Assembly: GCF_042682045.1 (NCBI RefSeq)
Contig: NZ_JBHUGS010000005.1
Coordinates: 310,001-374,000 of the forward strand
DNA: 64,000 bases
Reading direction: 5' to 3'
From: Sphingomonas_R arantia
Lineage (GTDB): Bacteria; Pseudomonadota; Alphaproteobacteria; Sphingomonadales; Sphingomonadaceae
Of this stretch, positions 54,844-63,179 are shown in pieces. The translations under genes were made by a program, and so were the position numbers. The notes beneath the pieces were generated by a model. It was not told where the DNA came from. It saw only the letters and a list, made by a program, of their open reading frames with translations, and did no database searches. Position 1 is the stretch's first letter; every line of letters begins with the position of its first letter.

Positions 54844-56895
54844 GTGGTGACGCGGTTCGGTTCGGCCCGGCTCTGGCGCGCCGCACGCTTCGTCATCCCC
54901 GCCGGGTCCTCCGCGAAGATCGCGCACCGGCTCTACAAACGCGGGACCGAGGCGCGCAACGCGGGGCACTATCTGGCCGCGGCGATCCTGTACGAGGAAG
55001 CGATCAAGTTCACGCCGGGGCTGCCCGGCATCCACATCCAGACCGGGCACATGTACAAGGAAGCCGGCGATTTCGACGCGGCGGAGGCGCACTACACCAC
55101 CGCCGACCGCCTCGGTCCGGGCAATGCCGACCTCGCGCTGCAATTCGGCCATTTCTACAAATTGTCCGGTCGCCCGGATCAGGCGATCGAAAGCTATGCA
55201 CGCGCGCTGGAGATGCGTCCGGGCTGGTCCGACGCCGCCGACGAACTGGCCGCGCTGCGCAGTGCCTATGACGATCGCCCCGTGCGCAGCGACGGTGGGG
55301 CCGCCCCCGCGGACCAGTCCGTCGATTTCGACCGGATGGCGCCCGAACTGCTGCCGCGCGGCGAACCCGAGGTGCGCCGCACGTTCCGCGACGGCCTGCA
55401 GGTCCGCCATTTCGGCGCGCGCCGCGAACGCAGCCGCTGGGGCACGATGCGCACGCTGCGCGGGGTGGAGGCGATCCGCGGCCATGTGATCTCACCCGTC
55501 CCGATCGTGGAGGTGCGGATCGTCGTCGACGGCACGGTCGTGCGGACGGAGGTGCCGAGCGCGCACGATCTGCGCGGCGGGGCGCCCAGCCAGCGCAAAT
55601 ATGTGTTCAACATCTGGCACGACTTCTCCGGCTTCACGCATGGCCGGTACGAGGTGGAGGTGCGCTGCATCGACGTCGGCAACCGCACGCTGTTCCACCG
55701 CCTTCAGGTCGTGATCGCGGCACCGCAGGCCGAGGCCGATCTGCCGCGGTCGGACGGGCTGGTGTCGATCGATCCTACCGACCCGCGCAGCGTCGACGAT
55801 CAGGTGAACGCGCGGCCCAGCGCCGTCCGCGCCGCCACCCGCACGCTGCTGCCGCACCCGCCGCGCGCGATCCTGGTGCAGCGTGTCGACCAGCTCGGCG
55901 ATCTGGTGGTGTCGGTCCCGGCGATCCGCCGGCTCCGCGCGCTGTTCCCGGACGCTCGGCTCGTCGGGCTGCTGTCGGCCGCCAATGCCGGGCTCGGCGC
56001 GACGCTCGGCCTGTTCGATGCGATCGAAGTCGCGACATTCCCGGAGGATCCGTCCGAGGGCCGCCGCGTGATGGCGTTCGGCGATCAGCAGGCGCTGCGC
56101 GAACGGCTGAGGCCCTACGCGTTCGACGTCGCGATCGACCTGTCGGAAAGCGCCGTCTCGCGGCCGCTGCTGCTGCTGTCCGGCGCGCCGTTCATCTATG
56201 GGTTCCGCTCGCAACAGGCGGTGTGGCTGTCGGCGGACGCGACCGGCGCGACGCATGATCCGGTCAACGGCCATGAAACCGCGGCGCATTCGGCGCGGCT
56301 GGTCGCCATGGTCGACTGGCTGGGCGGCATCCTGTCCGGCCACGCCGCCGTCGCGCCCAACCCAGCGCTTCGCCGCGACATGCTCGCCGATCACGGGCTG
56401 GGCGGCGACACGCCGTTCATCGTGCTCCACGCCGGCGCGCGGCTCGCGTTCAGCCGGTGGCGGCACTATTCCGAACTCGCCGAGCGGATTGTGGCGGAGA
56501 CCCGCCACCATGTCGTGCTGCTGTCCGACGATCCGATCGCCGCCGGCGACCTACCCGCCGGCCTTGTCGCATCCCACCGGTTCCACGCGGTCAGCGGCCG
56601 GATGCCGTTCGAGACGTTCGACGCGCTCCTGTCCTTCTGCGCGGTGTTCGTCGGCAATGACTCGGGGCCGAAGCACCTCGCCGCCCTGCGCGGTGCGAAG
56701 GTCGTCAGCCTCCACATGGCACGCCTGAACTGGAACGAGTGGGGCCAGGAAGGCGACGGCGTCGTGATCAGCCGCCGCGTGCCCTGCGCCGGCTGCGGCA
56801 TCCACGACGCACCGGAGGAATGCGGCAAGGACTTCGCCTGCCTCAGCGGGATCCGTGTGGACGAGGTCTTCACCGCGGTGACGGACCTGCTGTGA
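54844..56895 (+). CDS. TPR / beta-domain / GT9 heptosyltransferase-like protein
   Basis: This 683-residue protein has three parts. Residues about 28-140 are tetratricopeptide repeats (YKRGTEARNAGHYLAAAILY, QTGHMYKEAGDFDAAEAHY, YKLSGRPDQAIESYARAL). Residues about 205-292 are beta-rich (RKYVFNIWHDFSGFTHGRYE). From about 342 is a GT9 domain (ILVQRVDQLGDLVVSVPAIR) with FIVLHAGAR and the paired-cysteine end PCAGCGIHDAPEECG. GT9 enzymes transfer heptose from ADP-heptose. The GTG start is followed by a second GTG. It is paralogous to the protein at 58317. Confidence 0.85.
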   Translation: MVTRFGSARLWRAARFVIPAGSSAKIAHRLYKRGTEARNAGHYLAAAILYEEAIKFTPGLPGIHIQTGHMYKEAGDFDAAEAHYTTADRLGPGNADLALQFGHFYKLSGRPDQAIESYARALEMRPGWSDAADELAALRSAYDDRPVRSDGGAAPADQSVDFDRMAPELLPRGEPEVRRTFRDGLQVRHFGARRERSRWGTMRTLRGVEAIRGHVISPVPIVEVRIVVDGTVVRTEVPSAHDLRGGAPSQRKYVFNIWHDFSGFTHGRYEVEVRCIDVGNRTLFHRLQVVIAAPQAEADLPRSDGLVSIDPTDPRSVDDQVNARPSAVRAATRTLLPHPPRAILVQRVDQLGDLVVSVPAIRRLRALFPDARLVGLLSAANAGLGATLGLFDAIEVATFPEDPSEGRRVMAFGDQQALRERLRPYAFDVAIDLSESAVSRPLLLLSGAPFIYGFRSQQAVWLSADATGATHDPVNGHETAAHSARLVAMVDWLGGILSGHAAVAPNPALRRDMLADHGLGGDTPFIVLHAGARLAFSRWRHYSELAERIVAETRHHVVLLSDDPIAAGDLPAGLVASHRFHAVSGRMPFETFDALLSFCAVFVGNDSGPKHLAALRGAKVVSLHMARLNWNEWGQEGDGVVISRRVPCAGCGIHDAPEECGKDFACLSGIRVDEVFTAVTDLL

Positions 56896-57017
56896 TCGCG
56901 ACGGACCGCACGGGGCGGCGCGGGGTGGCTAAACCGGTGCGAGGCAGATAGGAGCGTCGCGCACGGCCACGCCGCTGCGGGCGGCGCGACGACGCGAGGC
57001 GACGGGTTCGATACACC

Positions 57018-58229
57018 ATGACGATGACCAGCGAGACGAACGACGACGCCGGCGAACCGGTCATTGAGGTAGAGCTCGATCCGTTCGGCTATCTCGGCGA
57101 CGCGGTCAGCGCGGTGCGCGGGCTGAACCGCGACGAGGAACCGGCCGACCCGTTCTACATCTTCCATACATTCTACGTCGATTTCACGCCCGGCCTGGTC
57201 GAAGCGGACCTGACCTTCGTCGGCTTGCGGTCCCGCAAGGACCGGATGATGGTGTCGGTCCATTCGTTCGAGATCCGGACCGAGGCGCTCGGCCTCGTTC
57301 TGAAGGACGATTTCTCGCTCCGCACGCTGGCCGCCAGCGGGGGCAAGGCATCGATCGCGTTCGAGGTGCAGGAGGGCTACCGTTACGCCATCCTGGCGCG
57401 GACCGGCACGCCGTCGGATGCGGTCGGAAAGTCGCTGACGGTCACCTGCCGCAACTATCCGGGCCGCGCGGGCAAGCCGGTGGTCGCGTCCGACCGGAAC
57501 GAGTACCGCGCGAAGGGCATGCGCGACGTCGCGACGCTCGTCACCAACCGCCCCGTCAAGCTGGCCAAGCCGATGTCGCAGGCCTGCACGTCGGCGCAGC
57601 TGAAGGAACCCACGTTCCGCGAATGGCAAAGCGTGCTGGGGTTCAGCGATCCGGCAGACCGGTTCCAGTGGGAGCCCGTGTTCGTACTGAACGTGCTGAA
57701 GGCGTTCGGCGTCATCGATGCCGGCGGGACGGGCCTCGGCTTCGGCCGCGATTATGATGTGATGGCCAGGGCGCTGAACGGGCTCGGCTGCACCACCGCG
57801 TCGGCCGAGGCGCTCGCCGCCGCCGCCAAGCCTGCACAGCCGTCCGAGGACGGTGCGGAAACCAAGGACGGCTATGAAAGCCCGGTCGCACTGCCGCCGC
57901 CCAGCGTCATGCGCAGCTACGACTTCCTCTGGTCGCTGGGGCTGTGCGACGTCCTGTCCAACCCGGTCGACCTGATCTACCTGGTCGAGGATTCGATCGA
58001 GTATCTGAAGCCCGGCGGCATGGCGGTCCATATTCTGACCGCACAGATCGGGCGCGATCAGCTGGGGCAGGAGCTGGCCCCCGGCACGTTCGATCGCAAT
58101 CGCCTCGCGCAGCTCTCGCTCGCGGTGGTCGGCGGGAAGCACGAGATCGCGCAGCTGAACATGTATTCGGATCCGGACGATGATGGCCCGCATTCGTTCG
58201 GCATCATCATCCGCAAGAACGCGACATGA
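57018..58229 (+). CDS. beta-domain / methyltransferase-like protein
   Basis: This 403-residue protein is not a standard family I can name. Residues about 45-150 form a beta-rich region with a VDFTPGLVEADLTF stretch like the FkbM protein's N-terminus. Residues about 195-400 resemble a class I SAM methyltransferase: FREWQ, GLGFG near 239, and SYDFLWSLGLCDVLSN with EYLKPGGMAVHI near 305-345. Several positions normally used for catalysis are altered, so activity is uncertain. It sits between two paralogous GT9 genes in the heptose module. Confidence 0.65.
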   Translation: MTMTSETNDDAGEPVIEVELDPFGYLGDAVSAVRGLNRDEEPADPFYIFHTFYVDFTPGLVEADLTFVGLRSRKDRMMVSVHSFEIRTEALGLVLKDDFSLRTLAASGGKASIAFEVQEGYRYAILARTGTPSDAVGKSLTVTCRNYPGRAGKPVVASDRNEYRAKGMRDVATLVTNRPVKLAKPMSQACTSAQLKEPTFREWQSVLGFSDPADRFQWEPVFVLNVLKAFGVIDAGGTGLGFGRDYDVMARALNGLGCTTASAEALAAAAKPAQPSEDGAETKDGYESPVALPPPSVMRSYDFLWSLGLCDVLSNPVDLIYLVEDSIEYLKPGGMAVHILTAQIGRDQLGQELAPGTFDRNRLAQLSLAVVGGKHEIAQLNMYSDPDDDGPHSFGIIIRKNAT

Positions 58230-58316
58230 TAGCGGGCCGGCATCGGCTTCGCCCGGCCGCGACCCGCCGCGCGACCGATCGCCCGGTCCGCGCCGTCGGC
58301 TGACGAAGGATATCCT

Positions 58317-60419
58317 GTGCCCGTTCTGAAAGCCCTCGGCCTGCACAAGTTGAAGTCCGCCTATCTCGCGAACGCCCTGATCACCCGTGCCCGCGCGGCC
58401 AAGCGTGAACAGCGGTTCGCCGAAAGCGCCGTCCTGTACCAGGAAGCGCTGCGTCTGACGCCGAACGATCGCCGCGCGCAGATCCAGTGCGGCAACATGC
58501 TGAAGGACGCAGGCCGCTATGCCGAGGCCGAAGCGCATTATCTGGCCGCCCGGCAGTTGCGCGACGGCGATGCCGAGCTGGAACTCCAGGTCGGGCACCT
58601 CCACAAGCTGTCGGGCCGGCTGCCCGATGCCCAGGCCAGCTATATCAAGGCAATGGCGTTGAGACCCGGCTGGTCCGTTCCGGAAACGGAACTGGCGAAA
58701 TTGACCAAGGCGGGCTGGCTTGGGCAAAGCGCGAACCGTCCCGTCGGCGCGCCGCCGCTCGACGCGCAGCAACTGGCTGAAGACGAACCGGACGACGCGA
58801 CGCTCGCGTCGATGCGCCTCGGTCGCGATGTCGCCGGGCTGGCGCCCAGCCTGGCCCCGCGCAGCAGCACCGAAATGCTTTCCGCGCATGCCAACCATGT
58901 CCAGGTCAAACGGCTCGGGCACCGCGAACCCAGTTTCTGGGGCGACAGCACGACGTTGCGCGGGGTGGAGGCGATCCACGGGTTCGTCATTTCGGACACG
59001 CCGATCGATTATCTCCAGATCATCATGAACGGCCTGACGATCCACCGCGGTCCGGTGCAGGGCGGATATGATATCGCGTTGGAGATCGAACCGGACCGCC
59101 GGCGGAAATACGTCTTCAACATCTGGATGGATTTCGCGACGTTCACCAACGGGCGCTACGCGATCGAACTGCGGTTCTTCGACATCGCCGGCAAGACATT
59201 GTCGCATCACGACCGCGTCGTGGTGGCGGACCCGTTGATCGAGGCCGACCACCCCAGGTCCGATGCGATCATCGAGATCCCCCGGCCCGATCCGCGGTCC
59301 GTCAGGGAACGCGTCAACGCACGCGAATCGGTGGTCCGCCCGGCGGACCGCAGCCTGTTGCCCACCCCGCCCCGCAATATCCTGGTGCAGCGGACCGACC
59401 AGCTCGGCGATATGGTGACGTCCATCCCCGCCATGCGGCGGCTGCGCGAACTGTTTCCGGACGCCCATATCGTCGGCCTGCTGACGATCGCGAACGAGGC
59501 GTTCGCCCGGACGCTGGACGTGTTCGACGAGATCATCGTCGTCGATTTCCCGGACGATCCGGTCGAACGCCGCCGGCTGATGCCGCTCGACGCGCAGGAG
59601 GCGCTCCGCGCGCGGCTGGTGCCCTACGCATTCGATATCGCGCTCGACCTGGCGCAATCCGATGTCTCGCGCCCGCTGCTGCAATTGGCCGCGGCGCGCT
59701 TCACGCTCGGTTTCGGCGGGTCCGAATGGTCATGGCTGTCGGCCAATTTCGTGTTCAACACGCATGATCCGCTGACGAATCTCGACATCGTCCCCCATTC
59801 GGCAAAGATGCTGGCGATGGTCGAGGCGCTCGGCGTGGCGACCCGCACGAACGCGACGGTCATGCGCCGTCCAGAATTGTCGCGCGCGCAACTGGCCGCT
59901 TACGGGATCGACCCGGACGAACGCTACGTCGTGCTGCACGCCGGCGCGCGTATCGGGTTCAGCCGCTGGCCGCATTACCCGGCGCTGGCGCGGATGATCC
60001 TGGACCGGACCGGCCACAAGGTCGTGTTGCTGACGGAGGATGCGGACACCCGCGCGACGCTGCCCGCCGATCTCCTGGCGTCAGGCCGCTTCGTCTTGCT
60101 GGATCGGCGGCTGCCGTTCGACGATCTGGATGCGATCCTCTCGTTCTGCGACGCGATGGTGGGCAATGATTCCGGGCCGAAGCATTTGGCGGCGCTCCGC
60201 GGTGCCAATGTCGTCACGCTGTTTACCAACCGCATCAATTCGGCCGAATGGGGGCAGGAACTGGGTGGCAAGATCATCACCCGCCGGGTGCCGTGCGCCG
60301 GTTGCCTGATCTTCCACGACGCGGAGGAATGCGGTGCCGATTTCGCCTGCATCAGACTGATCAAGCCGGAAGAGGTGTTCGGCGCGATCAGCGAATATCT
60401 CCGCCTCCCCGCTGCCTGA
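58317..60419 (+). CDS. TPR / beta-domain / GT9 heptosyltransferase-like protein (paralogue)
   Basis: This 700-residue protein repeats the three-part design at 54844: TPR-like repeats (about 22-115), the beta-rich middle (RKYVFNIWMDFATFTNGRYA) and a GT9 domain (ILVQRTDQLGDMVTSIPAMR, YVVLHAGAR) ending with PCAGCLIFHDAEECG. The GTG start at 58317 precedes CCCGTTCTG. It follows the methyltransferase-like gene after 87 bases. Conservation across all three domains shows duplication of the entire chimera, so the two probably act on different acceptors in one glycan. Confidence 0.85.
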   Translation: MPVLKALGLHKLKSAYLANALITRARAAKREQRFAESAVLYQEALRLTPNDRRAQIQCGNMLKDAGRYAEAEAHYLAARQLRDGDAELELQVGHLHKLSGRLPDAQASYIKAMALRPGWSVPETELAKLTKAGWLGQSANRPVGAPPLDAQQLAEDEPDDATLASMRLGRDVAGLAPSLAPRSSTEMLSAHANHVQVKRLGHREPSFWGDSTTLRGVEAIHGFVISDTPIDYLQIIMNGLTIHRGPVQGGYDIALEIEPDRRRKYVFNIWMDFATFTNGRYAIELRFFDIAGKTLSHHDRVVVADPLIEADHPRSDAIIEIPRPDPRSVRERVNARESVVRPADRSLLPTPPRNILVQRTDQLGDMVTSIPAMRRLRELFPDAHIVGLLTIANEAFARTLDVFDEIIVVDFPDDPVERRRLMPLDAQEALRARLVPYAFDIALDLAQSDVSRPLLQLAAARFTLGFGGSEWSWLSANFVFNTHDPLTNLDIVPHSAKMLAMVEALGVATRTNATVMRRPELSRAQLAAYGIDPDERYVVLHAGARIGFSRWPHYPALARMILDRTGHKVVLLTEDADTRATLPADLLASGRFVLLDRRLPFDDLDAILSFCDAMVGNDSGPKHLAALRGANVVTLFTNRINSAEWGQELGGKIITRRVPCAGCLIFHDAEECGADFACIRLIKPEEVFGAISEYLRLPAA

Positions 60420-60737
60420 TCGCGCCCGATCGGGCGCTGCGCGGCGGCTGCCGGACGGGCCCGACGGACAGGATGTCCCAACACGGCACGGCCGTCTTGC
60501 CGGTCCGGCCACGCCCACCGCTCGGTTGCGCGGACGCGGGGACGATCCTATCGTGACCACCACGCAGGGCATATCGCCTGGATTGCATGTGCCGGAGACG
60601 TCGTTGGCCACCATATTCGCCGGGCGCTCCGAACCGCTCCATCATCTCATTGTCGACCGGATCGTCCAGCGCGCCGTCCCCGGTCGTCCCGATGCACCGC
60701 GTCTGTTCGGCGCGTCGCCGGCGGCGGGAATGCCTTC
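60420..60737. other. 318-base gap, no recognised gene
   Basis: I see no RNA gene, terminator or repeat here. The only coding candidate is the small frame at 60553-60741, which may be a leader peptide, a relic, or noise. GC is as high as in the neighbours. A promoter for the gmhB-AGE-rfb block would be expected in it, but no hexamers stood out. Confidence 0.4.
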
Positions 60738-60741
60738 ATGA
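60553..60741 (+). CDS. possible small protein upstream of gmhB
   Basis: A GTG-initiated frame of 62 codons (MTTTQGISPGLHVPET at the start) ends in an ATGA overlap with the gmhB start, the kind of coupling seen between real genes. No homology is recognised, composition is that of the background, and no clear ribosome binding site precedes it. It could be a remnant of a gene deleted between the GT9 protein and gmhB. Confidence 0.2.
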   Translation: MTTTQGISPGLHVPETSLATIFAGRSEPLHHLIVDRIVQRAVPGRPDAPRLFGASPAAGMPS

Positions 60742-61253
60742 CCGCAATCACGAAACCCGCGGCGTTCCTCGATCGCGACGGCGTCCTCAACATCGACGAC
60801 GGCTATATCGGCAGCATCGACCGGCTCGTCTGGATGCCGGGCGCCGCCGACGCCGTCCGGCTGCTCAACGCGCGCGGCTATCATGTGTTCGTGGCGACCA
60901 ACCAGTCGGGCATCGGCCGCGGATTGTTCAGCGAGGACGCGTATTTCGAGCTGCGCCGCGCGATGCATGAGACGCTGGCCGCGGCCGGCGCGCGGATCGA
61001 CGACGAGCGGCACTGCCCCTATCACCCCGACGTCACCGACCCCGCCTATCGCCGCGTGTCGTCCTGGCGGAAACCGGAACCCGGCATGCTGCTCGACCTG
61101 ATGGACGCCTGGCCCGTCGACCGCACGCGCAGTTTCATGATCGGCGACAAATCGAGCGACATGGCCGCGGCCCGCGCCGCCGGCGTCGCCGGGCACCTGT
61201 TCTCCGGCGGCAACCTGCACGACTTCGTCGCCGGCATCCTGGCTCAATCCTGA
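60738..61253 (+). CDS. gmhB: D-glycero-beta-D-manno-heptose-1,7-bisphosphate 7-phosphatase
   Basis: This 171-residue HAD phosphatase removes the 7-phosphate between the two HldE steps. The nucleophile motif is FLDRDGVLN with Asp12 and Asp14, NQSGIGRG carries motif II and FMIGDKSSDM motif IV. The zinc loop begins normally (HCPYHP) but the expected second Cys pair is replaced by SSW, so metal binding here may be lost. The gene starts within the ATGA of a small upstream frame and is followed after 10 bases by an AGE-family gene. Confidence 0.88.
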   Translation: MTAITKPAAFLDRDGVLNIDDGYIGSIDRLVWMPGAADAVRLLNARGYHVFVATNQSGIGRGLFSEDAYFELRRAMHETLAAAGARIDDERHCPYHPDVTDPAYRRVSSWRKPEPGMLLDLMDAWPVDRTRSFMIGDKSSDMAAARAAGVAGHLFSGGNLHDFVAGILAQS

Positions 61254-61263
61254 AGGACATTGC

Positions 61264-62409
61264 ATGACGCTCTACTCGGACGCGTTCGCCGATCTGCGCG
61301 GCTGGCTGTTCGACGCGGCACTCCCGTTCGCGGTCGATGTCGGCGTCGATCCGGTCCATGGCGGCTTCTTCGAACGCTTCACCCCGACCGGTGAGCCGAT
61401 CGGCGACCCGCGTCGCGCGCGTGTCGCCGGGCGTCAGGTCTATGTGTTCGCCGCCGCCGAACGGCTCGGCTGGGGCGACCGCGCGCGGCCCATGATGCGG
61501 CACGCGCTGGCGTTCCTCGATCGTCATCTGGTCGATCCCGACGGCATCGTGGTGCCGACGGTGGCCCCCGACGGCACGATCGTGAAGGCCGGCTTCGACC
61601 TGTACGACCAGGCATTCGTCCTGTTCGGGCTCGCCGCCGCGGCCGCCGCGGGCGAGGACCCGGACGGCCTGCGCGATCGGGCCCGCACGCTGCGCGACCG
61701 GATGGTAGCCGGCTGGTCGCACCCCGATGCGGGGTTCGAGGAAGCGATGCCGCGCACGCTGCCGCTGAAGGCCAATCCGCACATGCACATGTTCGAGGCG
61801 GCGCTCGCTTGGGCGGCGATCGATCCGGACAGCGGCTGGGACGCGCTCGCCGATACGCTCGCCGAACTGGCACTGGCGCGGTTCATCAATCCCGCGAACG
61901 GGTCGCTCCGCGAATATTATGACGGCGACTGGCGGTTCATCGACACGCCGGAAATGGACGTGGTGGAACCCGGGCATCAGTTCGAATGGGCCTGGCTGCT
62001 GATCCGCTGGGGCACGCTGCGCAACCGGCCCGATGCCATCGCCGCCGCACGCCGGCTGGTCGATCTGGCGGAGGCGCATGGCGTGTCGACCGAGCAGCAC
62101 CTCGCCGTCAACGAACTGACGCCCGATCTGCAGGTCCGCGATCCGCTCCTCCGGCTCTGGCCGCAGACCGAACGGATCAAGGCGCATGTCGCCCTTGCCG
62201 GCATCGCGCGCGACGCGGTCGAGCGGGATCGTGCCGAGGCCGCCGCGGCCGCCGCGACTCGCGGGCTGTTGCGGTTCTTCGATCACCCGGTGCGCGGATC
62301 GTGGTGGGAGCATCTCGATATCGATGGCCACCCCATGGCGGAACCGGCTCGTCTCAGCAGTCTTTACCACATCGTCTGCGCCGCCTCAGTTCTGGCGGGG
62401 GACGACTAA
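61264..62409 (+). CDS. AGE family epimerase/isomerase
   Basis: This 381-residue protein is an alpha/alpha-barrel of the N-acylglucosamine 2-epimerase family, with GRQVYVFAAAE, YDQAFVLFGLAAAA, NPHMHMFEAALAWA and PGHQFEWAWLL. Family members interconvert aldose/ketose or 2-epimers such as mannose, glucose or sulfoquinovose. Being 10 bases after gmhB, it may modify a sugar for this glycan; the substrate cannot be deduced. Length fits the family (about 390). Confidence 0.82.
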   Translation: MTLYSDAFADLRGWLFDAALPFAVDVGVDPVHGGFFERFTPTGEPIGDPRRARVAGRQVYVFAAAERLGWGDRARPMMRHALAFLDRHLVDPDGIVVPTVAPDGTIVKAGFDLYDQAFVLFGLAAAAAAGEDPDGLRDRARTLRDRMVAGWSHPDAGFEEAMPRTLPLKANPHMHMFEAALAWAAIDPDSGWDALADTLAELALARFINPANGSLREYYDGDWRFIDTPEMDVVEPGHQFEWAWLLIRWGTLRNRPDAIAAARRLVDLAEAHGVSTEQHLAVNELTPDLQVRDPLLRLWPQTERIKAHVALAGIARDAVERDRAEAAAAAATRGLLRFFDHPVRGSWWEHLDIDGHPMAEPARLSSLYHIVCAASVLAGDD

Positions 62410-62596
62410 AGACTTATGCCTTGTCGGCAATCAGTTGCCCGATCCCGTTGAACTGGATAGGCGGCAGAGGCCATGAGGCACGATCGGGGAAGGTCGGGGA
62501 AACCCGGCATACGGGAGGTGCTTGAATGGAACGAAGCAATCGATATCGGTGCGCCGCCGCGGTGCGCCAGCCCGCGTTGCCCGATCGGGCCACGGC

Positions 62597-63169
62597 ATGA
62601 CCGGTTCGCCCGTCCGCCTCATCCACACCCGCCGGTTCGGTGACGATCGCGGCTGGTTCTCCGAAACCTACCGCGCGGACAAGCTGGCCGCCGAGGGGAT
62701 CGCCGAGACCTTCGTACAGGACAACCAGTCCTATTCGGTCCACACCGGCACGATCCGCGGCATCCATTTCCAGAAGCCGCCGATGGCGCAGGGCAAGCTC
62801 GTCCGCTGCGTGCGGGGCAGCATCATCGACTATGCGGTCGACCTGCGGCGCGGATCGCCGACCTATGGCCAGCATCTGTCCGCGCGGCTCGATGCGCAGA
62901 CTGGCGACCAGCTCTGGATCCCGGTCGGGTTCGGCCATGCGTTCGTCACGCTCGAACCGGATGTCGAGGTCGCGTACAAGGTGACCAACGTCTACGCGCC
63001 CGAAACCGAGGGCGGCATCCGCTGGGACTGCCCCGTCATCGCGATCGACTGGCCGCTGCCGCCCGCCGGCGCCGCGCTGTCGGCCAAGGACATGGTCCTG
63101 CCGTCGCTTGCCGATTTCGACAGCCCCTTCGACTATGACGGCGTGCCGCTCGGCACCCTCAACGACTGA
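62597..63169 (+). CDS. rfbC: dTDP-4-dehydrorhamnose 3,5-epimerase
   Basis: This 190-residue cupin makes dTDP-4-keto-L-rhamnose, the third step of dTDP-L-rhamnose synthesis. FGDDRGWFSETYRAD, GTIRGIHFQ with the catalytic His, WIPVGFGHAFVTLE and the KVTNVYAPETEGGI stretch are typical. The ATG at 62597 is chosen over the longer frame starting at 62522, which overlaps nothing recognisable. A 187-base gap before it holds no clear signal. Confidence 0.95.
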   Translation: MTGSPVRLIHTRRFGDDRGWFSETYRADKLAAEGIAETFVQDNQSYSVHTGTIRGIHFQKPPMAQGKLVRCVRGSIIDYAVDLRRGSPTYGQHLSARLDAQTGDQLWIPVGFGHAFVTLEPDVEVAYKVTNVYAPETEGGIRWDCPVIAIDWPLPPAGAALSAKDMVLPSLADFDSPFDYDGVPLGTLND

Positions 63170-63179
63170 TTGGATCCTC

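Noticed and set aside
56466..59684. A minus-strand open frame of 1072 codons antisense to three glycan genes
   Set aside because: It is antisense to strongly recognised GT9 and methyltransferase-like coding sequence and has an Arg/Asp/His-rich composition with no domain. Long antisense frames are expected in GC-rich coding DNA.
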